Assembly: GCA_907165065.1 (NCBI GenBank)
Contig: OU015527.1
Span: forward strand, 19,481,686 to 19,545,685
Direction of reading: 5' to 3'
Length of the DNA: 64,000 bases
Origin: Caprimulgus europaeus
Taxonomy: Eukaryota; Chordata; Aves; Caprimulgiformes; Caprimulgidae
Program-made: the position numbers and the translations under genes
Notes under the pieces: generated by a model
Told to the model about the DNA's origin: nothing
Database searches by the model: none
Seen by the model: only the letters and a program-made list of their open reading frames with translations
Part shown: piece after piece, positions 10,158 through 22,614 of the stretch
Numbering within the stretch: position 1 is the first letter of the stretch
Layout: every line of letters begins with the position of its first letter

Positions 10158-12600
10158 ACAGAATCATAGCATCATATCATGGTTTGTGTTGGAAGGGACC
10201 TTTAAAGGTCATCTAGTCTATCCCCCCTGCAATGAGTAGGGACATCTTCAACTAGATCAGGTTGCTCAGGGCCCTGTCCAACCTCACTTTGAATGTCTCT
10301 AGGGAGGGGGCATCTACCACCTCTCTGGGCAACCTGTTCCAGTATTTCACCACCCTTATTTTAAAAAAATTATTCCTTATAGCTAGGCTGAATCTACCCT
10401 CCTTTAGTTTAAAAACATTACCCCTTATCCTATCCCTACAGGCCTTACCAAAAAGTCTGTCCCCATCTTTCTTGTAAGTCCCCTTTAAGTATTGAAAGGC
10501 TGCAATAACGTCTCCCCAGAGCCTTCTCTCCTCTAGGCTGAACAACTAGAACTCTCAGCCTGTCCTCATATCCCTCTGATCATTTTTGTGGCCCTTCTCT
10601 GGACACGCTCCAACAGGTCCATGTCTTTCTTCTCTTCCAGAACTGGATGCAGTACTCCAGGTGGGGTCTCACAAGAGCAGAGTAGAGGGGCAGAATGAAC
10701 TCCCTCGACCTGCTGGCCACCCTTCATTTGATGCAGCCCAGGATACAGTTGGCTTTCTAGGCTGTGAGTGCACATTGCTGGCTCATGTCTGGTTTTTCAT
10801 CCACCGGTACCCTCAATTCCTTCTCAGCAGTTGTGTTCATCAGGGTAGGTACACTTTCACTGACCTTCTCTTTGTGGCTGACATACCTACAGAAGCCCTT
10901 CTTATTACTCTTTTCACTCCTTGCCAAGTTCAGCTCCAGCTGTGCCTTGGCCTTCCCAACCACATCCCTACACAAACCCTATACACTTCCCAGGATACCT
11001 GTCCATGCTTCCACTGCCTGTGCATTTCCTTCTTGCCTTTTAGTTTGACCAGCAGATCTTGACTCAGCCATGCTGGTCTCTTTCCTTCCTTTCCTGATTT
11101 CTTACATATGGGTATTGAAAGTTCTTGCAGTCTATGGAAAGAGACTGTAATGATCTGCCAGCTCTGTTCTCCTCCCTTGTCCCTGACAGCCGTTCCCAGA
11201 GGGTCCTGTTGACTAACTCCTTGAAGAGCTGGAAGTTTGCTTTCCTACAATTCAGGGTCCTGACTATACTTTTCTCCTGATCCATATCCCTCAGAACTGT
11301 GAACTCCACCAGTGCATGATCACTGCAGCCCAGGCTGTACCTAATCTTGACGTCACCAATTAGCTCATTTGGGTTCATGACCAACAGGTCCAGTAACACA
11401 TCCCCTCATGCTAGTGCTGTCTATTACCTAGCTTAGGAAGTTACTCTCTAGAAGTCTCCTGGATTGCCTACAACTCACCATGCTGTTTTACCAGCAGATG
11501 TCAGGGTGGCTGAAGCCCCCAAGCAGGACAAGAGCCTGCAAGTACGATGCCTCCTGTAGCTGGAATAAGAAGGCCTCACCAATAGGCTTGTCTTGATTGA
11601 GCGGCCTGTAGTAGACACCAACCACAAGGTTCACTTTGTTGCCTCAGTCTCTGATTCATACCCATAAACTTTCAACCTGATTGTGGCTATTTTTTAGAGA
11701 CAGCTCTTCACAATCTATCCAATTCTTGAGATAGAGGGCATCCCCTTCGTCACTTCTTCTTCACTTGTCCCTTCTGAACAGCTTGTAGCTTTTGATAGCT
11801 GCACTCCAGTAATGGGAGTTCTTCCACCAAACATTTCAGCTGGGTTTTCAGCCATGTCACCTTTTTAGAGGAACACACCTTAATTTCTTTCACTGGTGTT
11901 CCCTGCTGGCTCCCATTACGCAGGAGCCCCTGGCTCATCTCCATAAGCAAGTCTCAGAGCAACAGGTTGAGGGCCCTTGCTAGCACCCCGTCCCTCTAAC
12001 CTTGGCATGCCAACCCATTGCTTATCACGGGTAAGTCTCGTGTTATTCCACTCCCCCTTCAAATCTAGTTTAAAACTCTTGTCAATGAGGCCCATTAGCT
12101 CAGGAGCAAAAACCTTCTTTCCCCCTTTGAGGAAGATTAATCCCATTTGACGCCAGCAGGCCTGGTGCTGTATAAATCATCTCATTATCGAAAACCTCAA
12201 AATTCTGGTGGTACACCAGCCATGAAGCCATGTATTAATAGACTGGGTCCATCTGCTTTTTCCAATATCATTGCCTGCAACTGGAACTACAGAGGGAAAG
12301 CTCTGAAGTAGGCCCGCAACAAGGTTAATAATGGACTCCTAAGAAGTCTTGTTCCTTCTATGAGATGCTTACTTATTCCAGACTAAGACACGAAAACAGC
12401 AGGTAGATAGGATACAGCAGTGCCTGAGATGCTCTTCCAAGACCTGCCACTTCAGCTGGGGAAGAATGGGGAGTAGGTAGCACCTGGTGCACCCAGCAAT
12501 GTCAACCTGACAGGGACACCCAGAAACACAGACTAATTCAGCTGAAATGTCACCACGTCTGCACACTTGCACCAGACCAAGGCTGTACACGTGCAAAGTT
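10158..12600 (-). mobile_element. CR1 LINE, long copy with internal deletions (minus)
   Basis: An unusually long CR1 on the minus strand, so its 5' end is at high coordinates. In element order: (1) about 12120-12450 matches the ORF1 esterase (SGNH-hydrolase-like) region of CR1, with readable blocks SVVPVAGN, INTWLHGW and IYTAPGLLAS; a frameshift near 12115 moves reading to the frame containing FAPELMGLIDK. (2) About 11400-11760 is the second half of the ORF2 endonuclease, with ALYLKNW, ESLWVR and VVGVYYRP; its SDHALVEF motif lies at about 11305-11330. (3) About 10840-11060 is the linker toward reverse transcriptase. (4) About 10250-10835 is the extreme C-terminus, with [27 protein letters not shown] and LPREVV. 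(5) The 3' UTR and the ATCATAG-type tail end near 10158. The N-terminal half of the endonuclease and nearly all of the reverse-transcriptase domain are missing. The element is inactive. The 5' boundary near 12600 is approximate. Confidence 0.88.
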
Positions 12601-15366
12601 GCCTGGTAGATACACATCAACTATAAACAATCACAAACAACAGACAAATGAAGAACACCTATTCCAACTGAAAAATCCAGAGAAGCCAAGACCTACCATC
12701 CACTTTCAGCTCCTCTACCTAGTACTGTTGCACAGCATTGACCCCAGTATATATGTATACTTCTACTGTCTATCTTGTAGTAAATTAGAAACCTTTTTAT
12801 TTTTAACACATTACTGCTGTGAAGCTAAAATAAAATGTGTCATTTGGCCAGTTGGTAAAGTGGTTTTATGTTGCTTTTAGTTTTTCTTCACACTTTTTGA
12901 CACCTATTCAGTAGCATTCATTAATCTACTTGTCTTCCCAAATACTTGATTTTGCCTCAATATCAATAAAGACTGAGCTTTAAAATCATACATAGCTAAC
13001 TGTGAAAAGTGTGTGATTTATCTCTTTGGTATCCTTCTATTCCTTTTTTCCTTCATTCCTATTTATAATTTTATTCCTTTTTATCCTTTAATTCCCTCTG
13101 AATTAAAAATTTATTTTATTGCAGGACTGCACCCTATACAGTCCATCTAGTTTTAATACTTGTTCTTAAGTCAGCTAGTATAAAATTAGCTTGATGGCAT
13201 CAGATATTTCCTGAATCTAGACTACTCAATTCTCTAAAGGCAGAGACTGTCATTACTGATTTCTATCAGGAGTATTACACACTTAGAGGTTAAAACCTGT
13301 ACAAGTGGAAACTTTGCTGAACAAAAGAAACTCAGTATTTTTGTTTTCCTTGCATTTTAAAATAGCAGTTAGGATATCTTAAATACCTGATTCCTAGTTT
13401 CCATTCAAGCGAAGCTCCAAGCATGTTTAAGCCCTATCAATGAATACATTTTAGGAGATATATGTTGATCATGTTTTGGATGTTTGGAGTATGCAAAACT
13501 TGTTTTCATACATTTTACTGCTTGGCAGGAACCACACATTGAATATTACAGCTCTTTGGAAATAGAGTAAAAAAATAAGGGTTTTATTTCCAACACGAAA
13601 AAAAAAATTCATTTCCAAATTTGTACACAATGTCCTGTTAACATCCACTGGGGAACTAAGGGCTTTTATGAGATCAGCAAGCAGTCCTATGCTATGCTAA
13701 ACAAACACACAAGGCAGTTCTTACATCTGCAACAGTCATTCTGTAAGATTTTCTTGTCCATGACACATGCTGCCTTAAAGACTTGACTGGACACAAGCTA
13801 GGAGTATTTGTATTGGTAGAGAATTATAGCATTTTGATAGAAACTTTATTTTACTGCAGAACAATAAAGAGCTACTAAATAATTCATGAAAACTAATATA
13901 CAATTAAAATTGTTTCAGAAAAGAAGTGTTTTATTTCAGTCTTTTGATAGTTTTACTGCTATGACCTATAAAAGCAGACCTCCTGAACTACCAACACTTT
14001 GGTGCAAAGTTGAAAGCCCCAGGGAACCTTAGTCTTTTAGTCTTCAGGCTAAAAATCAGAGTCTAGAAGGCCAGGTTTCTGATAGAAAGGTTTTGATGCT
14101 GCTCAAAAACATGATAAAAAATGCCCACTCTCTTCTCTCTTCTAATACCCCAAGCATGAAGGATGGTGTCAGAATCTTTATTCTGAATATTTAGGATGAA
14201 AAGCACTGACCATAATGCTGTGAATATTTTAATCTGTGACAGACATATCAAGGAGCCCTTCAATCTGTGAAATACACTACCTTTAGTTTCTGACAACCAC
14301 AGAGACCTCCGTTTCAATCATCTGCTTAAAAGTAAACTTAATAATAGCATGGAGATTCAAATTAGCTGTCCAGTACCAGTGAATGCATGCTAAGGCAGGA
14401 AAATAAATTGTTGTCTCTCTTGTTCAATTCCTAGCACTGACAGTTGATGATTGACATGTTTCCATTTAAAAGTGAGCGGAGAGTATCTGAATATCCTTTA
14501 TAAGCATTTTTATTGTCACATCTAATAAATTTCACTAATATTGATCCACATTAAATAAAGCTGTAGAGGCAAACTCTATCCCATTCTTACACTACTGTGC
14601 ATTTGTGGAGAAAGAAAGGGAGGAGTAGGGGAGAAGATAATGAGGGGTACAAAAAGTCAAACTTTCAAACTACCCAAATACTATATAATTCTTGTAGAAT
14701 TAAACCCTGAGGTGAGCAAATTGTATGGTATTTGTTTTCTGCAGTGCACTGAGGTACTGTCTTCTTACTGCACTGACCTGCAGACACACTAGAGATACAC
14801 TGAGATGTAATGTCCCTTATATTTGATTTAGTATCAGGTCTAGAAATGCTGCAGTGCTAGGAACACAATCCCTCCAGGAAGAAGTTTGTCACTGCCTCCC
14901 AGTGCTCTTCCTGGGCAGTGTGGCTATGAATGATGCCTTCTTTTACACTGTATTTAAAGGACAAGTCCCAGATTAAATTCTTAGTAACTTGTTAGAATCT
15001 CCTAAATTTATTGAATTCATGTCTCAACAGGAAAAGATATAAAGTACTTAACCACATTTTTCTTTATTTCTTTATTATTAAATCTCATGTTTTATATGCA
15101 TTCACTAATGAGATCTACATTCACTTGACACTTAATAATAAAAGTCCCCTCTAACACTAATTATAAATGAATACCACTTAGCTTTCTGTGTTATTTCTCT
15201 ATCTTCAATTCTACCACAAAAATTTATTTTGAATGAGGATACCATTCTTATTTTTCAGTTATATCCTGAACAGCAAAAGTGACTTTTATTCCTTTATTTA
15301 GTCAGTGAGCTAAAAGGCAGAAGCACAAGTACAAGTTAAGGTATCAGTAGATTTTTTTATGAACAT
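12601..15366. other. Intergenic AT-rich DNA, no gene recognised
   Basis: AT-rich sequence between a CR1 and an LTR. Reading frames are short and without motifs. No repeat family was recognised, apart from ordinary A or T runs such as the one near 13600. Confidence 0.55.
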
Positions 15367-15779
15367 TGTGATGGTCTAACCACTGAGGCTCACTCACCGC
15401 ATCGCACCCCCCCATCCCCCACCCTCTGGTGGGATGGAGAGGAGAAAATATAAATGGACGGGGCTCAGGGGTTGAGACACAAGCAGTTTACAGGAACGGT
15501 AAGAAAGTGAGAAACACCACCAAACCACAACAACAACAATACTAATGAAACAATGTACAACACAAGTGATACACGGGACCCAATGGCACCACACGCCTGG
15601 GTCCCGAACCGCAGTACCCAGCACCTCCCACCTTCCCGGAACTTCCCTGTTTAAATCCTGAACATGACGTCCATACACATGCTATGGAATACCGGCTTTG
15701 GCCCTTTGTCATCTGCCCCAGCTGCTCCCCACCCAGTTCCCTGGGAACAATTAACTCTGTCCTAACCAAACCCAGGACA
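15367..15779 (-). mobile_element. Solo endogenous retrovirus LTR with target duplication
   Basis: A 413-bp LTR running from TGTGATGGTCTAACC to CCAAACCCAGGACA (TG...CA ends). It is flanked on both sides by AACAT (15362-15366 and 15780-15784), a perfect 5-bp target-site duplication, so both borders are well fixed. I recognise the ends as an LTR type frequent in bird genomes. Orientation is read as minus: a CRE-like TGACGTC at 15665-15671 lies about 10 bp upstream, in minus sense, of a TTTAAA TATA-like box at 15650-15655. No interior retroviral sequence is present on either side, which fits loss by recombination between two LTRs. It shares no clear similarity with the LTR pair at 3826-6419 beyond general LTR features. 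Confidence 0.87.
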
Positions 15780-18700
15780 AACATTCTTCTAAACTTCCGT
15801 ACTTTAAAGCTTCTGGAGTAAAAGGAGGCAGCGTTCAAATACAGGTGAATTTTGCTGTTTCTAGCATCGACAGAATGGCCTGGCTTTATTATTTCTGATT
15901 CTGCCTGAGCTATACCTATTGCTCCCACTGTGTGAGACTCATTTCACAAGCATATATGCTTTAAATTAAAAAAAAAAAAAAGCCTCTGTTTCTTACAGAT
16001 ACAGAAAGGTCCATGTTGTCTGATAACCTGAAATAAAAGAAGGAAAGCAAGCAAACAAATATCACTTTATCTGTTCATTTTTTGGTACAGATTCAGCTAG
16101 ACTGGTTTAACAACACAATATGAGGAAACTGGTCCGCACAGATATGGATAAACTTAGAATTTGTCTCCAGTCCATTTCCTTCATACTTTTCATCAGTATG
16201 GAGAGATGTATTGCTGTCCAACGCAAAAGAAGTACATTTTCTTCTGTAAAAATCACTACATATTAGCATAAGTGCCATTCTTCATACCTGTCTTGTTATA
16301 TACTATTGAGAAATAACTGCTCCATAGTTTACTCGTAAGAGTAAATACACTGTATTGTGAGAATCAGTGAGGTTTTTCTTTTGCTTTGTATTACCTTCAA
16401 TTAATCAGTATTTCCTAATATCAAATATTTGCAAAGCTAATATTGCCTAAAATAGATGTCACTGTGGAATGTTTTTTTATAAACAAAGAAGAAACTGGAA
16501 GATACAGATATAGAAACAGCTTTTTATATAGTACCAGAAAGATTCTGCAACCAATCCTTTTGCAGTGGGTGTGAGGAAAATACACTGGCTTTGTTTCAAA
16601 AGTCAGCTTCCACTGATGTTGGCTGTAGTTCCTCTTAATGACTGCTAAATACTGTGCTTTGTCTCACGTGGGTCTGAAGCCCAAAATGAATATTATAAAG
16701 TTGAACTACATAATCATGTTGAAATTGTGAAACTGAAGGAAAACAATAATCCATTAAAATTACAGTATGTTAGTTACTCCTTGCTGACAGAAGATAATGT
16801 AATATATAGTTCCAGTACACAACCATAATTGTATTTCCAAAAAATGAACAAAATATTCTATAGGAATTAGAGATTTATACAGAAAGATATTATCACCATT
16901 TTCTGCTTTTCACATGCTAATTTACCCAGGAAGGAGACTGACATGCATTAGTAACTTTTACTTCGTAAAGTCAACAAGGAAATAAACACTTCTATGAAAA
17001 ATTCTGCCACTATCTGGCTGTTTTCTTGCTTTCTTATGCCTAAAGTGATTAATGATTTAAGTTTAAAGTAATGATAATAACCCTACTTAAAGAAAAATAT
17101 CATCACATAAGCACTGCTGAAGAACATACTAAAACATATCTGTTCAAAGTTCTTTTTTTCATAATTTAGCCATTACTTTGTAAATTATTTTTTTCCATTA
17201 TTGTTTGCAAGATTGCAAGAGAAGTCAGCCAAAAGATCAGGCAAACAACATAAAGGGACAGATCTGAGACCAGGAAACTCTTATAAAAACATAAATTCTT
17301 ATTATGAACATAATTCACAACCAAAAGTGAAGCAGACTGTGCTCAGTTCCTTAAAGAATCTTAGTATACACATCAAATATTTCCAGATGAAAGAAAAAAA
17401 CCTCATCTCTTGAGAAGATAGAGCAGTTTCTGGAGCTCTGCTCTTTATCTTCTCCAAACAAGGCAGCAGAATGGTCCTGGCATTAACTCATTCAAAGCAC
17501 TGCTGTTGGCTGGCTATCAGCTGCAATTTATGTTCTGCTTCTTTTACTAGACCAGACATGACTTTTTTTCTCATCTATCTATAAAAAACATTTTCACACC
17601 ATAAAAAATATATAGTCCTGCAATAACAAAAACAGCCCTGCAAAATACAAATGTTCTACTTCCTCTTGGTCACACCTACACGAGAGATTCTCACCTTATT
17701 TTTATAACCTGACAGGAGACTTACTATCTCAACAATAAGAAAACTCTGTCTCAAAATTTCCAAAGGTTCAACATCACAAAAGACTGGGCAACTTAAATGC
17801 AGCTATGGTCCTGCCTGCTTACATCACTGAAATAAAGTAGCCCAGCTGATGGATCTGTGCACGGAGCAATTTCTTAACAAAACCCTCCAACCATGTAGTA
17901 GCATAGGGACTTTGCCATACATGAACAAATGAGAAAAAAAGAGAAGAGTAGCAGGCTTGCACAGGTTTACAAGAGCACGGGCCACTCTCCTGCAGCAGGA
18001 TAACCAGTCAAGTCCATTTAGCCCAGCAGCTCCAGTGTCAGCTAACAAGAGAGCTCTTTGACCAACATAAGGTAGTCAGATGTCAAATCATTTAAGATCA
18101 AGAAGAAAAGTTAACTTACACATGCTCCCCAGAGCTATCTCAAGATGGACTAATACAGATACCTTGCCAAAATTATGACTGAAAGAGAAAATTTCTCTTT
18201 TGGGCTCTTCTCCACCACAAAACAGACCAGTGAGATAAAATCCCTGCTAGTTTTTCCCATTTTAAGATCATTATCACTATGTAACTGCTACCAAACAAAG
18301 ATGAGGCTGAACTGCAGTTTGTATGCACTGCGTTGCAGTATGCTGAGCCAGTAAGACTGGCACTGCCGCTGCTGCTTTAGTTACAAACTGCATAGCCTGT
18401 GCTAATAGATTGAGAAACACTAGGCTGCCGCGTGTAACTATCACATGCTATGTATCACACCTTGCCTTACAAAATACAATTGGCTATTCAATAGATGCTA
18501 AGTATTTTTTCAGATTAAGTATTCTAAATGTTTGTGCTTCCCATGGTTTACCATTTCTTCTACCGCATGCCTTTGTGTACATCTCACAAGACCTTACTGC
18601 AGCTCTAAGCCTGATGCTTTCATTATTAATACTAGTTTGAACAGTGGATAAGTATTTTGCTTTTATACACACACACCCCCTCTGAAGAAGCATAGATCAC

Positions 18701-21464
18701 AGCAAATATTCAAACCAGGAATGAGAAATGTTACCTCTGTAAAAATAAGTGCCCGATACTCATCTCTCCTTTAAGAGTAAATCAGACGAGTGATGTAGCA
18801 ACCATAGCATGATTTTATCTCCACATGTAAAATTACACGTAAAAAATAGTATCACTGAAAGGAAAGCGGTAGTTAAAACATGGAAGTAAATAGATCTGAA
18901 CAGGTCTAGAGGGCATACCCAACTCCCCCTGGTAATTAAATAATTCACACTGCACTTTGTTTGCTTCAAAACCAATAATCTGGTTATCTGAAGGAAGTTA
19001 ACTAGAGCTGTAGTCTCTTTCACTTAATTCACATAACATTTGAAATAAAATATTGATTTAATAATGAAAAAGGAAGATGCAGATTTCAAATCTTTTCTTG
19101 TTTCTATAAACAATGGACAATGTGATGAAACATATAACAACTCCAGAAGACAAGGGAGAAGGAAGAACAGGGACTTTTACTGCGTGATAAAAAGATCCAC
19201 GGTATTTTTGAAGATTCATACCTTATGTCCTTCAAAAAGTTTGTTATTAGATTCTACTCTCCTGGTGTTTTTTTCTTATAAAACGTTCATATAAACGTTC
19301 TTATAAAACGTGTGCTAGCTTTTATTAATCAATGCCATAATTACAAATTAAGCAATTTCCATTGCTTATTTCCATTTTCCTAAGCTTATCCCCTTCATTA
19401 AATTGATAGAACCACCTCCTCCTCTATTTGCATTTGAGAAGTCTGTATCTGGACAATTCAGACATTAAAATACCTTTGGGACATGAAAACTGAGCAGTAC
19501 TCTGAAATGATGGCAACTGATCAATTAAAGCTCTGAGTACTGTTACTCGCCTTTCAGTTTTTCAGGTATTAACATCTTAGCAAAACATTAAATATAATCT
19601 CAAAGATACTATGTTTCAAAGGCAGACAATTCTTGTCCAGTTCTGGTTAGTGTATTCTGTCTTCCTCAGTAAGATATGAAACATTTTATCTTATAGGTGT
19701 TCATGAATGCTTCACGGAGATCAGATTCCTAACATAAACATAGAAACCGCTACTAGCTGAATATAGTATTGCATTCTTTCTTACACCACTTTTAAAAGAA
19801 GTTTCCAGACAGTACTGCAAATCTTACAGTTACCATTTTCCTATGCCTTGCAAGATTACCTGTTTTAACCCGAATTTTATTCTGCCATTTTAATAATGTG
19901 AAGTTGTTATACTGATAAAAATACCTCCCAACAGGATACAGGCCAGAGATGTTCTCATTAAAACAGAATAATTGATTCAATGTTCATAGCATGAGGTAAC
20001 AGAGATCTTGGAACAATTTGGTGCATTAAGAGAGCCTGGGTTAGCAAACTTTGCAGAAAAACAATGTATTTCTTTCACATTTGGAAACCGCATTTCTGGC
20101 CAAAAGCAGTACTGCATTTGAAAAGCTGCATCTTTTGTTTTTATAGCACAACAATTTCCCCCCCATGAAAATGCACGAGATGCAGTAGTTTGTGAAAGGG
20201 TACTTGGGCAGCCTGGGTAAAAAGACAAGAAAGCACCTCTGAAAGAGAGGACAAATTGCAAGATAGACAATGGTGGATACCAAAACTGCACAGGAAATGC
20301 TGAAAGTCACACACCACTTAAACTTTCCAGAGCTGAGAAGTGTAAACCTAACACTGCAACAACAGTGAAATTTACATGTATATCAATGCATATCCATAGC
20401 ATTTTTATGAACAGGAATTTGGAAGTACATGAGACTGAAAAGCCCAAGGACAGAATCCAAAGGAGAAATACTGTGTTCTGCTATCAGAGGTGAGTTTATA
20501 CTGGAAAAATTGAGCCAAGTGAGGTAAGACATGTGCAGCAGACTGCTCCCTGCCTCCTGACGCTAAAATTATTCAGTATTGTTTTTTATAACTTAAGATG
20601 AAACAGAAATATTTTATATAAAATGTGCAAAGTTTGATTTACATTATCCTCTAATTTCTTGTACATAGCAGCTCTCTTAAGAAGGTAAAAAATATTAAGC
20701 TAGCTTATAACAGTTGATCTATGATCTCTGCAGTAGTGATAAAGTCAAGAAGACAGAACAAGTTTTATTTTTAAAACAAAAACCTGTAGATAAAGCAATG
20801 TGGATCTGTCCACACATTGTTCCAGCAATTTTAAAAGTAATTTTCAGTGCGTGAGCAAGGGAGGTGCTGTGGAGTCCCAGAGCATGAGCAGAATCCACCT
20901 CAGAGAAACTTCATGTGGGCAGCAAAGATCTTGCATACATGCAGAACAAGTTACTGCCTCCTGCTGCAAGCACTAGGACTTCATCTGGCAACAGCTCTTG
21001 TGAGATTAAGTAGAATAAAACAATACAAAATGTAGAGTGCATCATGAAAAGCACAAGGAGAGCATTTGGGGAAAACATGGTTGAGCATTTGAAATTATTT
21101 CCTTGCTTTGCCAATTTTATGCAGGGAATACAATGAGAAGCTTTAGACTCTGCATGTGTGTTTGCATAAAATACAATCTTTGTTTACTGCAAAGGTTTTC
21201 AAAGGGTAGTTATATGCTAGAATTTTTGTTATATTTGTTCCTAAATACTATAAATGTACTATAATGTGTATACAGGGAAACTTCCTAAAGTTTGGGTTTT
21301 CAGTCTAATACCTATTACTGCACGTAAATTAAAATTTAAATTAAACATGTGTTTTGTCTAGTTTGGTCTATTTTACCATAGAGTACCTTTTACATTTCAG
21401 CTGAAAAAAGCATACACCTTTTATATAGCATCTGCTGTTGGGCCATTTGAGATTAATTTCACAC
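15780..21464. other. 3' intergenic DNA downstream of PRR16
   Basis: AT-rich, with no gene or repeat family recognised apart from the stem-loop at 18313-18392, an A run at 15967-15981, and a short triplicated ATAAAACGTTC-like motif at about 19275-19310. Open frames are short and motif-free. Confidence 0.5.
18313..18392. repeat. Nested inverted repeat (stem-loop)
   Basis: Outer arms TGCAGTTTGTA (18313-18323) and TACAAACTGCA (18382-18392) are perfect 11-bp reverse complements. Inside, GCCAGT-AAG-ACTGGC forms a 6-bp hairpin (about 18347-18361). It is extended across a 7-nt bulge by GCAGT (about 18335-18339) pairing with ACTGC (about 18361-18366). The result is a nested foldback of about 80 nt. 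It could be a chance structure, a remnant of a small inverted-repeat transposon, or a transcribed hairpin. Nothing in the flanks settles which. Confidence 0.55.
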
Positions 21465-22614
21465 AACTTTTGTAAATAACAGATTTATTATCAGATTTTC
21501 TTCACTGATAGAATGTTTTTTAACTCTAGCTCCCACAATTCTCTTTGTGAGAATAAAAGAATGGTCTTTCATAAAATAATTAAAAGCACTGAGGACTTTT
21601 TTTTTCAACTATTAAGAATATTAATTGGATTCACCATCAAATAGTGATAACATGTAAAATGTCTTGTTTTGCATGTTAATGCTTTGTAATTGCACAGAGC
21701 TTTTCAACTTCAAAGCTCTCTACATGAATTAAGTGGATGTCCCTGTAGACCTTAGGCAAAATTTTCTTTGCCTTCAAAAAGAGATTTGCACCAGACAAAG
21801 CTTTGTGGGCTTTGTTGTTTTAATCTACTGCCATCGCATGTGAGATAAAATATTACTACCATTTTGCAGATGGAGCAGTGGAAATAGGGGGGAACTGAAT
21901 GCAACTATCCCTGCTCATCTGAAAACTCAGTACTTCACCTTGGCTGTGGCACACTGAACAAGTGAGAAAGAAAATGTGAGATAATTCAGTTTTCCAAAGC
22001 CATGTCAACATAGCTTTCAATTATTTCTTTACTTCCCCTCCAAAGATCAAACTGCCTGAAAGTTCAGTGATTACCTCCTATTACACTGGTCCACACACAA
22101 TGCCTTCATTCAAGCAGTCAGGCAGAGAAAAACACATTTACTAGAATTCAGTCAAAAGCTGTTACCTGGTACTCCACTTTACTTCGTCAAATTACATTTT
22201 AAAAAGTACTTGCTAGAAACAGGAAGTTTCCTAAAACCCAGGAGCAATAGGTATTCCCTGACTTCAGAGAGATCAAAATTTATCACAAATCACCACTCAG
22301 TATTTTCAAACTGAACTTTCTTTTCACTGTCTTTTAAACCACTCTACAGATATGAAACTGCAATACACGCTCACAACCTATGAGCTAAAGCATTAATATC
22401 TTTTCAGCATTTTTTTGCCATTGTGACATTTTTTGTTGAGTACAAGTTAGATCAACAAGCATTCCTCTTTGTACTTACCATGTGATTTTTATGCCACTTC
22501 ACTGGACATAGGGAGTAATACATTGGGTCTTTTTATTGCTCAAGTAGAAAGTGCTCATTACCTATTTATGTTTATATATAGGAAAAAACAAAGAGTTGTT
22601 TCAAGTGGCATACA
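21465..22614 (-). other. PRR16: Probable PRR16 3' UTR
   Basis: Sequence directly downstream of the PRR16 stop codon on the minus strand. The extent is inferred: the first AATAAA (22532-22537) comes only about 80 nt after the stop and lacks a GU-rich follower, while the one at 21484-21489 is followed by a GU-rich stretch. Using the latter gives a 3' UTR of about 1.15 kb. The region holds no recognised repeats, in keeping with transcribed untranslated sequence. Longer or shorter isoforms are possible. Confidence 0.4.
21484..21489 (-). terminator. PRR16: Candidate PRR16 polyadenylation signal
   Basis: A minus-strand AATAAA hexamer about 1.13 kb after the stop codon. About 20-25 nt further downstream in minus sense comes a GU-rich element (GTTGTGTG), the usual arrangement for cleavage and polyadenylation. 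Other AATAAA hexamers exist (22532-22537, 20764-20769), so the choice is tentative. Confidence 0.35.

Noticed and set aside
11349-11356. Perfect TGACGTCA CRE site
   Set aside because: It lies within the coding region of the decayed CR1 and is probably incidental.
15542-15928. 128-codon minus open frame
   Set aside because: It overlaps the solo LTR and its flank, so it is not a gene.
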